Shown here piece after piece: positions 41,131-50,641 of a stretch of 64,000 bases of DNA (position 1 is the first letter of the stretch; every line of letters begins with the position of its first letter). Under the pieces are notes generated by a model, which was given only the letters and a program-made list of their open reading frames with translations, searched no databases and was not told where the DNA came from. The DNA comes from Bacillus sp. V2I10. Lineage in GTDB: Bacteria > Bacillota > Bacilli > Bacillales > Bacillaceae. The translations under genes were made by a program, and so were the position numbers. The stretch covers positions 4,550,001 through 4,614,000 of the forward strand of contig NZ_JAUSYV010000001.1 in NCBI RefSeq assembly GCF_030817055.1, written 5' to 3'.

Positions 41131-41331
41131 GTCAAGAATAAATTCTTGACTCAGAGTGTAGACAAACCCCTTTTCCAGAGAAATTATTGAAGAAAAAGGG
41201 GTTTTTGTTTCTTGAATTTTGCATATATTGATATCTATTCAAAAAAATCATACTATATCTTGAACCTCATCTAGATAAAGAAAATAGCTGCCGACTTTGT
41301 CGACAGCCTGAGTCAAGAATAAATTCTTGAC
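41131..41331. mobile_element. 201-bp MITE-like element with palindromic terminal inverted repeats
   Basis: The ends are inverted copies of a 24-bp sequence, the palindrome GTCAAGAATAAATTCTTGAC (41131-41150 and 41312-41331) plus CTGA/TCAG on the inner side. Homology continues inward as GTGTAGACAAA against CTGTCGACAAA. TA dinucleotides flank both ends. Inside are a terminator-like hairpin (41164-41174 / 41193-41204, built on CCCCTTTT / AAAAAGGGG) and a smaller one (GCTG..GAC-ttt-GTC..CAGC, 41287-41306). There is no coding capacity. It sits 9 bases after the appC stop and probably terminates app transcripts. Confidence 0.65.
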
Positions 41332-41340
41332 TACACTGCC

Positions 41341-42258
41341 TTATTCATTCACTTTTGGATCGAGTGCATCCCGCAGCCCGTCTCCTACAAAGTTAAAGGC
41401 AAGGACTGTAAAGAGGATCAATAAGCCCGGGAATAACGGGTACCACGGAGCTGTCAGCAAAATTGTAAAGTTCTGCGCATCCTGAAGCATGTTCCCCCAG
41501 CTTGGAACAGGCGGCTGAATGCCAAGTCCAAGATAGCTTAATGTTGATTCAGCAAGGATAACCCCGCCTACAGATAACGTCGCTGAAACTATGATCGGTC
41601 CAATCGCATTTGGCAGGATATGCGAGAAAATAATTTTAAAGCTTTTGGTTCCGATTGTTTTAGATGCCAGCACGAACTCACGGGTACGAAGAGATAAAAA
41701 CTCCCCTCGGACAAGGCGTGCTGTTGTTGTCCAGCCCAGTACAGCAAAAATGATAATCAGCTTGTCTACACCAGGATTAAAAATCGTTACTAGTGTAATA
41801 AGCAAGAAAATCTGCGGAATAGATAATACGATATCTACAAATCTCATTAAAATCGAATCAACGATTCCCCCGAAATATCCGGCAATCGCACCGATGACAG
41901 TTCCAATAGTAATGGAACCAAGAACAGATGCAAATCCAACCAGCAGCGAGACTTGTGCTCCATATAGCAAGCGTGTAAGCAAATCCCGGCCAAAACGGTC
42001 AGTTCCAAGAATATTTTCTCCTCCTGGAGGGACTAATTTTTTCATAAGATCCTGACTTTCAGGAGAATATGGGGCAAGGACTGGTGCAAAAATTGCAGCG
42101 GAAATGACAAGAAAAAGAAATATCGCTCCAAATACGGCCAGTTTATTTTTATAAAATTTCCTGAAAAATATTTTCGTTAGTGTATCAGGGTTCGCCTTTA
42201 AATTCCCATGAACCGCCAGCTGATTAGAAGTTTCCGGTGTTAGGTTTGTTTGTGCCAT
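41341..42258 (-). CDS. appC: Oligopeptide ABC transporter permease AppC
   Basis: A 305-residue permease of the DppC/AppC type. Cytoplasmic N-terminus to about 35, TM1 (LAVFGAIFLFLVISAAIFAP), the pre-domain motif LGTDRFGRDLLTRLLYGAQVSL, and an EAA loop KTIGTKSFKIIFSHILPNAIG. It ends DGLRDALDPKVNE, as does OppC. Last gene of appDFABC. Six helices are expected in all; it pairs with AppB as the membrane channel. Confidence 0.93.
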   Translation of the reverse strand: MAQTNLTPETSNQLAVHGNLKANPDTLTKIFFRKFYKNKLAVFGAIFLFLVISAAIFAPVLAPYSPESQDLMKKLVPPGGENILGTDRFGRDLLTRLLYGAQVSLLVGFASVLGSITIGTVIGAIAGYFGGIVDSILMRFVDIVLSIPQIFLLITLVTIFNPGVDKLIIIFAVLGWTTTARLVRGEFLSLRTREFVLASKTIGTKSFKIIFSHILPNAIGPIIVSATLSVGGVILAESTLSYLGLGIQPPVPSWGNMLQDAQNFTILLTAPWYPLFPGLLILFTVLAFNFVGDGLRDALDPKVNE

Positions 42259-42272
42259 TTTGCTCCCCCTTC

Positions 42273-43223
42273 CTAATACTCAATTCTCGGATCAAAAATT
42301 GCGTAAAGAATATCCGCAATTAAGTTTCCGATGACTACAAATACAGCAGAGATAACAGTTAAAGCCATAATGACAGGATAATCACGCTGGAAAGCTGAAT
42401 CAATAAATAATAGACCAATGCCAGGCCATGAGAAGATTTTCTCAACGACTACGGCTCCGCCGATGAAAGAAGGGATCATTAATCCAAAAATCGTGATAAT
42501 CGGAATTAACCCGTTGCGGACACCATGCTTGATGATGACCTTTGATTCTCTGAAGCCCTTTGCACGTGCGGTTCTCATGTAATCCTGCTTAAGGACATCA
42601 AACATACTTGACCTTGAATACCTGGTTAGTCCAGCCATATCGGCGGAGGCTAATACAAATGCAGGCAGCATGAGATGGTGGATTCTGTCCCACACGCTGA
42701 ATTCGGCATTCAAGGTGGAGGTCCCTCCTGTCGGGAACCAATTAAGCTGAACGGAAAATACCATAATCAAGATTAAACCGAGCCAGAAATTCGGTGTGGC
42801 AAGTCCCAAAAAGGAAGTGACAGAAACAGTATAATCAACTTTTGTGTATGGTCTTGCTGCTGAAATGATTCCAAACGGGATGGCAATCACTAATGCCAGT
42901 ACTGTAGATACAACCATTAACAGCAAAGTGTTTGGCAAACGGTTCATAATCATTTCACTTACAGGTACACCTTTACGGATCAATGATGTGCCAAAATCTC
43001 CTTGCACCATGCTTCCAAGCCATTTTAAATATTGGATGTGCACAGGATCATTTAATCCGTATTTCTCCATAAATTTTGCTTTATCGGCAGGACTTATTGA
43101 TGGATCCATTAATAAGGTTGTAGGATCTCCTGGAGCTAGTCGTATGATCGCAAAAGAGATAATGGTGATGCCTAATAATAAGGGAATAGCCATTAATGTA
43201 CGGCGGATGATATAAGTAAGCAC
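42273..43223 (-). CDS. appB: Oligopeptide ABC transporter permease AppB
   Basis: A 316-residue permease. The N-terminal helix LMAIPLLLGITIISFAIIRL is followed by APGDPTTLL and the KYGLNDPVHIQYLKWL block. The coupling loop is RAKGFRESKVIIKHGVRNGLI, and the C-terminus DILYAIFDPRIEY is typical. Fourth gene of the app operon, 14 bases before appC. Confidence 0.93.
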   Translation of the reverse strand: MLTYIIRRTLMAIPLLLGITIISFAIIRLAPGDPTTLLMDPSISPADKAKFMEKYGLNDPVHIQYLKWLGSMVQGDFGTSLIRKGVPVSEMIMNRLPNTLLLMVVSTVLALVIAIPFGIISAARPYTKVDYTVSVTSFLGLATPNFWLGLILIMVFSVQLNWFPTGGTSTLNAEFSVWDRIHHLMLPAFVLASADMAGLTRYSRSSMFDVLKQDYMRTARAKGFRESKVIIKHGVRNGLIPIITIFGLMIPSFIGGAVVVEKIFSWPGIGLLFIDSAFQRDYPVIMALTVISAVFVVIGNLIADILYAIFDPRIEY

Positions 43224-43383
43224 AGCTAGTTCTCCCCTTTCCTTCTCATTTTTCTATAAATAAAAACAATGTCCAAAATACTCAGCAGACCCGTTCAATT
43301 TTCAAATTCATAAAAAACGAGGGAAGGGAGTATTCCCTTCCCTCTGCAAGTTTCCCCGAAGTGCTGCAGCAATCAATGAATGA

Positions 43384-45039
43384 TTACTGTTTTAACCACC
43401 ATTTGTGGATGTTGTAGTATTCGCTCTTAGCGTTGAACTCATAGCCTTGTAAGTTTTCAGGCATTACGCGGTGAACGTTAGGATAGTACAAGAATGTGTA
43501 TGGCTGATCTTCTGTGATTAATTTGTAGATGTCAGCATGTTTTGCAGCATACTCATCTTGGTCAAGAATTTGTTTCGCTTCTTCCATTAACTTATCTGCT
43601 TCTTCGTTTTTGTAATCAATCATGTTTAAGCCTTCAGCAATTTGGCTTGAGTGGAAAATGTCATATTGATCAGGGAATGTTGACAAGCTCCATCCTAAGA
43701 TCATTGCATCAAAATCCCAGTTTGGTGCAGAAACTTGCTCGATGAAAGCAGAGAATTCAATGATCTCAGGCTTTACTTCAATGCCGATTTCTTTTAATTG
43801 CTGCTGAACAACTACAGCGATGTCTTCACGGATTTTGTTGCCTTGGTTCGTTTTTAAAGAGAATGAGAATTTTTTGCCGTCTTTGTCTAAGATTTTGTCG
43901 CCGTCAGTATCTTCCCAGCCAGCTTCTTTTAATAATGATTTAGCTTTCTCCTGGTCAAAAGAGAATTTTGCTACATCGTCGCTGTAAGCAAAAGAAAGCG
44001 GGCTTTCAGGAACGTGTGCAACTTCTCCGTCACCGTTCATAACAGAAGCAACCATTGATTCTCTGTCAAGTGCCATTGTTAAAGCTTGACGCACTTTCAC
44101 GTCTTTGAAGAGGTCGTTCTTTTGGTTCCAGCCGATATAAGTGTAAGAAAGACCAAGGCCAGACTCAACTTTCACGCCGCTGAACGTGCTTTTAACTGTT
44201 TCAATATCAGTGCCTGGAACTTCAGTGAAATCCACATCGCCAGCTTGAAGCTGTGCTAATAATGCATCCTGGTCAGGAACAATTTTGTATGTGATTGAAT
44301 CTAAGTATGGCTCGCCCAAGAAATACTCAGGGTTTTTCTCCACTTTTACATATTCTCCGTCTTTCCACTCAACGAATTTGAATGGTCCAGTACCGATTGG
44401 AGATTTTGTGTTGAATTCGTTTTCACCAAGCTCACCAACCGGAACTTTTCCAAGGATGTGCTCAGGAAGGATTCCGTAGCTAAGTGCTACAGGATAGAAA
44501 GAAGCATCTTTCTTAGAAAGCTTAAACTCAACTTCATAGTCGCCTTTTTTCGTTACAGACTCTAAAGATTCAAAAGAAGAACCGCGCTCACCAACATAGT
44601 CAGGGCTCTTAGGGATGCCGTATGTAAATACTACGTCATCAGCAGTAAGCTGTTCGCCGTCATGGAATTTAACATCTTCTCTGATTTTTACAGTGTATGT
44701 TAATCCATCTTCAGACGTATCAATTTTTTCAGCCAAGTGCAAAGTCGGGTTAAACTCAGTGTCTGAGCTTACAAGACCGTCAAAAATGAAGCCTTCGATA
44801 TCAGAGCTTGAAGCATCTGTAGAATACATAGGGTTGAACAATGTTGGTCCTCCAATTGAACCAACGACTAAATCTCCGCCCATTTGCGGTTCGCCTGCAT
44901 CTTCAGCCGGTTTATCTTCTTTTCCGCCTGATCCTGAAGCAGGTGTTTTTTCGCCTGCGCCACTATTACAAGCAGCTAAGAACAAAGAGAAAACTAACAA
45001 TAAGCTGAGTAATGTTAATAAACTTTTACGTTGTTTCAC
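43384..45039 (-). CDS. appA: Oligopeptide-binding lipoprotein AppA
   Basis: A 551-residue family 5 substrate-binding lipoprotein. Signal peptide LLTLLSLLLVFSLFLAAC with lipobox LAAC (Cys near residue 24), then a G/S/E/D-rich linker to about 53. The mature part carries KIREDVKFHDGEQLTADDVVFTYG, the SBP-5 signature, and DVKVRQALTMALDRESMV. AppA delivers longer peptides to AppBC in B. subtilis. This copy is intact, whereas the laboratory strain 168 carries an appA frameshift (established). Confidence 0.93.
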   Translation of the reverse strand: MKQRKSLLTLLSLLLVFSLFLAACNSGAGEKTPASGSGGKEDKPAEDAGEPQMGGDLVVGSIGGPTLFNPMYSTDASSSDIEGFIFDGLVSSDTEFNPTLHLAEKIDTSEDGLTYTVKIREDVKFHDGEQLTADDVVFTYGIPKSPDYVGERGSSFESLESVTKKGDYEVEFKLSKKDASFYPVALSYGILPEHILGKVPVGELGENEFNTKSPIGTGPFKFVEWKDGEYVKVEKNPEYFLGEPYLDSITYKIVPDQDALLAQLQAGDVDFTEVPGTDIETVKSTFSGVKVESGLGLSYTYIGWNQKNDLFKDVKVRQALTMALDRESMVASVMNGDGEVAHVPESPLSFAYSDDVAKFSFDQEKAKSLLKEAGWEDTDGDKILDKDGKKFSFSLKTNQGNKIREDIAVVVQQQLKEIGIEVKPEIIEFSAFIEQVSAPNWDFDAMILGWSLSTFPDQYDIFHSSQIAEGLNMIDYKNEEADKLMEEAKQILDQDEYAAKHADIYKLITEDQPYTFLYYPNVHRVMPENLQGYEFNAKSEYYNIHKWWLKQ

Positions 45040-45145
45040 TTCGTATTTCCCCCTCGAAAATTTGAATTTTTAGTTTTCTTAACATGCATATTATTGTTGG
45101 TCCATCTCCTCCCTTCAAGAAGGTGATTATATGCTGATCCTGCCA

Positions 45146-46162
45146 TCAGTATAGGTGGCAGGCAACAAAATGATTTTTCTTTACTTCTTTAAATTGAGGT
45201 ACCGCTTCGCGGCATGCGCTTGTAGCAGCAGGACATCTTGTATGGAAAACACAGCCTTGCGGCGGATTGGCCGGGCTTGGAAGCTCTCCTTTTAAAACGA
45301 TGCGCTCACGTCTGGCCTGACCTGCTTTTCTCGGAACTGGCACAGCGGACAAAAGGGCTTGAGTATAAGGATGGAGAGGCTCTGAATAGAGACTGTGCTT
45401 GTCTGCAAGCTCCATCATTTTACCAAGGTACATAACGCCCACACGGTCACTGATATGGCGGACTACACTTAAATCATGCGAGATGAACATATATGTTAAG
45501 TTAAACTCATCCTGAAGATCTTCTAGCAGGTTAATAATTTGAGCCTGAATGGAAACATCAAGCGCTGAAACTGCTTCATCAGCAATAACCATTTGCGGAT
45601 TCAGGGCGATGGCTCTTGCAATGCCAATTCTCTGCCTCTGTCCCCCGGAAAATTCATGCGGATAGCGGTTAATGAAAGAGGCGTTTAAACCTACTTTTTC
45701 AAGCAGCTCTTCCACTCTCTCTAATCGCTCTCTTCCTTTATATAAACCATGTGTATCCATTGGTTCTTTAATGATGGAACCGAGTGTTTTTCTTGGATTC
45801 AAAGAAGCGAATGGATCCTGAAACACCATTTGAATATTTTTGCGGACGGTTTTGCGGAGTTCACTTTCGGGTAAATGTGAAATATCCTGGCCGTCAAAAA
45901 TAATTTTGCCGCCTGTCGGTTCATACAGGCGGATAATGGTGCGTCCTGCTGTAGACTTTCCGCAGCCTGATTCTCCTACAATTCCAATTGTTTCACCTTT
46001 TTTTACTGTTAAATTAATGCCGTCAACAGCTTTTACATGTCCTGCTGTCCTCTGGAGAATCCCTGCTTTGATCGGAAAGTGCTTTTGAACATCTATCAGC
46101 TGAAGGATGGTTTCATCCGGTTTCAGAAGCGGTATTTTTTTTTCTGCGTCTACTACTTTCAT
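45146..46162 (-). CDS. appF: Oligopeptide ABC transporter ATP-binding protein AppF
   Basis: A 338-residue ATPase: Walker A GESGCGKSTAGRTIIRL, signature FSGGQRQRIGIARAIAL, Walker B MVIADEAVSALDVS (Glu-Ala replaces the usual Glu-Pro), H-loop FISHDLSVVRHIS. The oligopeptide tail has the cysteine set NPPQGCVFHTRCPAATSACRE, as in canonical AppF/DppF, in contrast to OppF here. Overlaps appD by four bases. Confidence 0.94.
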   Translation of the reverse strand: MKVVDAEKKIPLLKPDETILQLIDVQKHFPIKAGILQRTAGHVKAVDGINLTVKKGETIGIVGESGCGKSTAGRTIIRLYEPTGGKIIFDGQDISHLPESELRKTVRKNIQMVFQDPFASLNPRKTLGSIIKEPMDTHGLYKGRERLERVEELLEKVGLNASFINRYPHEFSGGQRQRIGIARAIALNPQMVIADEAVSALDVSIQAQIINLLEDLQDEFNLTYMFISHDLSVVRHISDRVGVMYLGKMMELADKHSLYSEPLHPYTQALLSAVPVPRKAGQARRERIVLKGELPSPANPPQGCVFHTRCPAATSACREAVPQFKEVKKNHFVACHLY

Positions 46163-47145
46163 TGAACAGCGGCCTCCTCATCATCGTATAAAAAGCAGCG
46201 GACAGAGCGATGAGCTGATTTTTCCGTTAACGCGGGAAGTGCACTGAAGCATTTGTCAAATGCTTTCGGGCATCTTGGAGCAAATCTGCAGCCCGCTGGC
46301 AGATTATCGGGAGTCGGAACGTTTCCCGGAATCGAATTAAGCTTTTCTATATCTCCATCGATGGAAGGAATGGACTCCATTAATCCTTGTGTATACGGAT
46401 GGAGAGGCTCATTGAACAAGTCATCCACAGAAGCTTCTTCTACCACCTGACCGCAATACATAACAACTACCCGCTCTGCAATTTCAGATACAACCCCCAG
46501 GTCATGAGTGATTAATAGAATACTAGTATCAAATTTTTGACTGACGTCCTTCATCAAATCAAGAATTTGCGCCTGAATGGTTACATCCAGTGCTGTTGTT
46601 GGCTCGTCTGCTATAAGCAGCTTCGGATTGCAGCTCATGGCAATGGCGATCATGACACGCTGGCGCATACCGCCTGATAATCTGTGGGGATAATCATTGA
46701 TGATTTCATCCGCACGAGAGAAACCTACTAATCTAAGTAACTCAATTGCTTTTTTAACAGCTTGATTTTTTGGAAGTTTTTGATGATACATAAGCACTTC
46801 TGTAATCTGATCTCCGATTGTAAGCACCGGATTCAAAGAGGTCATCGGCTCCTGAAAGATCATCGATATATCATTTCCGCGGACTTTACACAAATCTTTT
46901 TCAGGTAACTTCACCAAGTCTTTGCCATTTAATAAGATCTCTCCATCAACAATTTTGCCGCCAGGGCTTGGAACAAGTCCCATAATCGATAAAGAAGTGA
47001 TGCTTTTACCTGAACCAGATTCTCCTACTAGTGCAACCGTCTCGCCTTTATGTATCTTTAAGTCAACACCGTCCACAGCCGGGACTGCTTGTTTCTTTTT
47101 GTAGAAATAGGTTTTTAGATTTTTAACTTCCAACAGTACTGACAA
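46159..47145 (-). CDS. appD: Oligopeptide ABC transporter ATP-binding protein AppD
   Basis: A 328-residue ATPase: Walker A GESGSGKSITSLSIMGL, signature LSGGMRQRVMIAIAMS, Walker B LLIADEPTTALDVT, H-loop LLITHDLGVVSEIA. The C-terminal oligopeptide domain holds the cysteine motif DNLPAGCRFAPRCPKAFDKC. First gene of appDFABC; the 212-bp AT-rich gap upstream should hold the promoter, though no clear hexamer pair was settled on. Confidence 0.94.
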   Translation of the reverse strand: MSVLLEVKNLKTYFYKKKQAVPAVDGVDLKIHKGETVALVGESGSGKSITSLSIMGLVPSPGGKIVDGEILLNGKDLVKLPEKDLCKVRGNDISMIFQEPMTSLNPVLTIGDQITEVLMYHQKLPKNQAVKKAIELLRLVGFSRADEIINDYPHRLSGGMRQRVMIAIAMSCNPKLLIADEPTTALDVTIQAQILDLMKDVSQKFDTSILLITHDLGVVSEIAERVVVMYCGQVVEEASVDDLFNEPLHPYTQGLMESIPSIDGDIEKLNSIPGNVPTPDNLPAGCRFAPRCPKAFDKCFSALPALTEKSAHRSVRCFLYDDEEAAVQ

Positions 47146-47348
47146 TACCCTTCACCGCCCTATGATGTAAAAGATAAATCGCTCGAAAAACTTAATTTTA
47201 CAAATCATCATAACCTTTTGTATTAATAGAATAGTCAGAAAAATATATATTTGTATAGTATTACAAAAGTTTTACAAAATCAAGCTAATATTTAAAAAAA
47301 TGTAATTTTATATTAATAATTCCATCATTACTAGGAAAAAATGCCAAT

Positions 47349-47370
47349 AAAAAAACCCTTAATTGGGTTT
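47349..47370 (-). terminator. Terminator of yjaZ overlapping its stop codon
   Basis: AAACCC and GGGTTT arms (47370-47365 / 47358-47353) enclose the TAA stop in a 6-nt loop and are followed by U residues on the minus strand. The first arm encodes the last residues KPN. Confidence 0.75.
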
Positions 47371-48144
47371 AATCAATGACTTTTTCACTATTTCCTCTGA
47401 AGAAATGGCGAATAAATCTTTAATATTCGTTTTTGTCATCTCCATGTAACATTTGACGATATGATAACCTGCTGCATACCCAAGCATTTTTGGATAAAAG
47501 CCAGTTCCAAACATCAATTGAGAGAACTTGCGCGAGTCTCTTTTTAAATCCTGATTAGGTTCAATGATTGTTTGATAGAATTGAGAAACTTGCTCTTTTG
47601 AATAACGTTTTGTCCATGAACCGGTAAACTCTTCCCCCATTCTCTCCCGAACAGCATTCTCAGCAAGACCTTCAAGAATGACAGCATCAATCAGCGTATA
47701 GTCCTTTTCTTTTTTAGGGTCCTTTGCAAGTCTGCATACATGATGGTACTCATGCGTGAGGATGCTCTGGATCTCTTTTTTGCTGTTATCGGATAAAAAT
47801 AAAAAAAGCTTATCATGAAAAGCCAGGCCTGATTTCCCTCCATATTCATTTCTCATCTTCCGGTTTCCTGCATCTGCCGGCAAAATAAAAATCGGCACAT
47901 CTGGGCCGCCCCACTCTTTTTTCAAAGCAGATTCATCTGATTTTACAAACTCCCAAACTTTGTTCTTTTTTAAATCTGAATACAAGCTTTGACCAGTCTG
48001 CTCTTCTCTGAACATTCCAAATGCATGAAGATATTTGCTGATGTCCTCAGGATTATTTTTATGAAAGTACGGTTTCAGCCTCTCGCAAATTATCATATGA
48101 TCTGCAGATTGTTCCAGCCATTCGTTTGTTTTGACGACCGTCAC
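47359..48144 (-). CDS. yjaZ: DUF2268 zincin-like metalloprotease family protein YjaZ
   Basis: A 261-residue soluble protein with the zincin motif HEYHH in SILTHEYHHVCRLAK and downstream VILEGLAENAVRERMGEEF, the glutamate-bearing second block of DUF2268. Proteolysis is predicted but unproven. GTG at 48144 was chosen since it yields the 261-residue length of the B. subtilis protein; AGGAGG lies 12 bases upstream, a rather long spacing. An upstream in-frame start would add 27 residues lacking family character. Confidence 0.85.
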   Translation of the reverse strand: MTVVKTNEWLEQSADHMIICERLKPYFHKNNPEDISKYLHAFGMFREEQTGQSLYSDLKKNKVWEFVKSDESALKKEWGGPDVPIFILPADAGNRKMRNEYGGKSGLAFHDKLFLFLSDNSKKEIQSILTHEYHHVCRLAKDPKKEKDYTLIDAVILEGLAENAVRERMGEEFTGSWTKRYSKEQVSQFYQTIIEPNQDLKRDSRKFSQLMFGTGFYPKMLGYAAGYHIVKCYMEMTKTNIKDLFAISSEEIVKKSLIKPN

Positions 48145-48235
48145 GGAACCCCACTCCCTCCTGCCGTATCTTATGAAGGTGTGTTTGAGGAAGTGAATGG
48201 ATGAGCATCCCCTGCGATCTATCATTCCGTCAAAA

Positions 48236-48260
48236 CAAAAAAAGCCAGCTAAGCTGACTT
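48236..48260 (-). terminator. Terminator of fabH-fabF
   Basis: AGTCAGC and GCTGGCT arms (48259-48253 / 48249-48243, one G-U pair) with a 3-nt loop precede about eight U residues on the minus strand, 8 bases after the fabF stop. Confidence 0.85.
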
Positions 48261-48267
48261 TTCCGTT

Positions 48268-49509
48268 TTACTGCTCGTATTTTTTGAAAATAATCGTTGC
48301 GTTATGTCCGCCAAATCCAAGTGAATTGCTGAGAGCCACATTCACTTCTGCTTTTCTCGCTTCATTCGGCACATAATCCAGGTCGCACTCAGGATCTTTT
48401 TCGCTGTAATTTATAGTAGGAGGGATGATGCCTTCTTTGATTGCAAGAATAGAAAGAATCGCTTCAACTCCGCCTGCTGCTCCAAGCAAGTGGCCTGTCA
48501 TTGATTTAGTTGATGAAACAGCAAGCTTATAAGCATGCTCTCCAAAAACCTCTTTAATGGCAAGCGTCTCAAACTTGTCATTGTAGGATGTGCTTGTTCC
48601 ATGAGCATTCACATAATCAACGTCTTCAGGTGAAAGTCCGCCGTTTTCTATGGCCATTCTCATTGCACGGACGCCGCCTTCCCCGCCCGGAGCAGGAGCT
48701 GTAATGTGGTGGGCATCTCCTGTTGCGCCATAGCCGACGATTTCTGCATAAATTTCTGCTCCGCGGGCAAGGGCGTGTTCAAGTTCTTCCAGGACTAAAA
48801 TCCCTGCTCCTTCACCCATGACAAATCCATCGCGATTTGCATCGAATGGTCTGCTTGCTGTTGCAGGATCCGGATTTGTTGAAAGAGCTTTGCTTGCACA
48901 GAAACCTGCAAATGCCATTCTGGTAATTGGCGCCTCTGTTCCTCCGGAAATCATGACATCAGCATCTCCCCGTTCAATAACTTTAAAAGCATCGCCAATG
49001 GAATTTGTGCCAGTAGCACATGCTGTCACTGTACAGGAATTAAAGCCTTTTGCACCTAAAGCAATTGAAACCTGTCCTGCTGCCATATCCGGAATCATCA
49101 TTGGAACGAAAAATGGACTAACGCGTCTAGCGCCTTTAGTAAGAAGAGTTTCAAACTGATTTTCAAAGGTTTCCATACCGCCGATTCCAGAACCGATCCA
49201 AACGCCAACGCGCGGAGCGATTTCTTCTGTAATTTCAAGATTGGCATCACGTACGGCCATGAAAGATGCTGCGACCGCATACTGAGTGAAGCGGTCCATT
49301 TTTCTGGCTTCCTTCTTATCGATAAATTTCTCAACATCAAAATCTTTTATTTCCGCAGCTACTTTAGCCGGATAGTCATTTGAATCAATGCGGGTAAGCG
49401 GACCGACGCCTGACTTTCCATTTACCGCGCTTTCCCATGTTGATGCAACATCATTTCCAATCGGAGTAATTGCTCCCATACCCGTAATGACAACTCGCCT
49501 CTTACTCAT
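48268..49509 (-). CDS. fabF: 3-oxoacyl-[acyl-carrier-protein] synthase II
   Basis: FabF condenses malonyl-ACP with acyl-ACP in fatty-acid elongation. The 413-residue thiolase-fold protein has the catalytic cysteine in TVTACATGTNSIGDA (Cys near 163), histidines in NAHGTSTSYND and STKSMTGHLLGAAGGVEA, and the gate-region GFGGHNATI at the C-terminus. It follows fabH after 36 bases and shares its FapR-controlled promoter. Confidence 0.96.
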   Translation of the reverse strand: MSKRRVVITGMGAITPIGNDVASTWESAVNGKSGVGPLTRIDSNDYPAKVAAEIKDFDVEKFIDKKEARKMDRFTQYAVAASFMAVRDANLEITEEIAPRVGVWIGSGIGGMETFENQFETLLTKGARRVSPFFVPMMIPDMAAGQVSIALGAKGFNSCTVTACATGTNSIGDAFKVIERGDADVMISGGTEAPITRMAFAGFCASKALSTNPDPATASRPFDANRDGFVMGEGAGILVLEELEHALARGAEIYAEIVGYGATGDAHHITAPAPGGEGGVRAMRMAIENGGLSPEDVDYVNAHGTSTSYNDKFETLAIKEVFGEHAYKLAVSSTKSMTGHLLGAAGGVEAILSILAIKEGIIPPTINYSEKDPECDLDYVPNEARKAEVNVALSNSLGFGGHNATIIFKKYEQ

Positions 49510-49545
49510 ATAAAAACACCATACCTTTCTTAGCTGTAATATTTA

Positions 49546-50478
49546 TTATTTGCCCCATCTCATGGCAATGGCTCCCCATGTTAAACCTCCGCCAAAACCA
49601 ACCATAACAAGGACGTCTCCGTCTTTTATCGTTCCTGCTTCCAATTCTTCAACAAGAGAAATCGGAATAGATGCTGCAGAAGTATTCCCATACTTGTGAA
49701 CCGTTTTTGACATTTTTTCCACAGGCAGTTCTAAACGTTCTCTGGCAGCTTCCATAATTCGGATGTTTGCCTGATGCGGAATCAAGTAATCGACATCTTC
49801 CTTTTTAAGGCCTGCCTTTTCAATAACATTTACGCTGGATTCACCCATTTGTCTGACCGCAAATTTAAACACCTCGCGTCCATTCATAATAAGCTTTTCA
49901 TCCTGATAGAGATGCTTTCCGCCAGAACCGTCTGATCCAAGCTCAAATGCAAGGAAACCTTTGCCCGGTGTAACGTTACTGACGACTGCCGCTCCGGCGC
50001 CATCTCCAAAAAGAACAGCTGTATTCCGGTCATTCCAGTCTGTGATTTTTGAAAGTTTTTCTACTCCTACTACAAGTACATTTTGATAAGCACCTGTTTC
50101 AATAAATTGCTGGGCCGTAATTAATCCGTACATAAAGCCCGCGCATGCTGCGCTCAAATCCATCGCAGCCACTTTTTTTGCTCCCAATTTTTCCTGAAGC
50201 ATACATGCTACAGATGGGAAGGGCTGATCAGGTGTGACAGTAGCCACCAAAATCATATCTATATCTTCAGCTGTTATTCCCGCATTCTCAATTGCTTTTT
50301 TTGCGGCATAATAGGCCATATCAGAAGTATCTGTTTCATCATTTGCAAGTCTTCGCTCTTCAATACCAGTCCGTGTGCGTATCCATTCATCTGACGTATC
50401 CATTATTTTCTCCAAATCTGCATTTGTTACAACGCGTTCTGGATTATACCGTCCGATTCCAATTATCCCTGCACTCAT
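49546..50478 (-). CDS. fabH: 3-oxoacyl-[acyl-carrier-protein] synthase III
   Basis: FabH starts fatty-acid synthesis by condensing (branched-chain) acyl-CoA with malonyl-ACP. The 310-residue protein has the catalytic cysteine in DLSAACAGFMYGL (Cys near 112), and the His and Asn of IPHQANIRIMEAA and KYGNTSAASIP. The N-terminal SDEWIRTRTGIEERR is the FabH signature. Place before fabF equals B. subtilis fabHA. It starts 38 bases after a FapR operator. Confidence 0.96.
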   Translation of the reverse strand: MSAGIIGIGRYNPERVVTNADLEKIMDTSDEWIRTRTGIEERRLANDETDTSDMAYYAAKKAIENAGITAEDIDMILVATVTPDQPFPSVACMLQEKLGAKKVAAMDLSAACAGFMYGLITAQQFIETGAYQNVLVVGVEKLSKITDWNDRNTAVLFGDGAGAAVVSNVTPGKGFLAFELGSDGSGGKHLYQDEKLIMNGREVFKFAVRQMGESSVNVIEKAGLKKEDVDYLIPHQANIRIMEAARERLELPVEKMSKTVHKYGNTSAASIPISLVEELEAGTIKDGDVLVMVGFGGGLTWGAIAMRWGK

Positions 50479-50515
50479 TTACGCAGCTCCTTTTATCTTG
50501 TATTTAGAATCAATT

Positions 50516-50561
50516 ATTATTACCTGGTACTAATTTTATCCTATCTTTTTTAAAATTTCAA
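50516..50561 (-). promoter_or_regulatory. fabH-fabF promoter with FapR operator
   Basis: On the minus strand TTGAAA (50561-50556), a 17-bp spacer and TAAAAT (50538-50533) form the promoter. The operator ATTATTACCTGGTACTAAT (50516-50534) is nearly a perfect palindrome of the FapR type and overlaps the -10 and start. It resembles the fabI operator at 1688. Confidence 0.88.
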
Positions 50562-50641
50562 TCAAAAATCTGCGCACCTGCCCCGTACAAGTTATTAAAC
50601 AAAACATACAGTATTAATAAGCAAGAATAAGCGAGGTGTTT

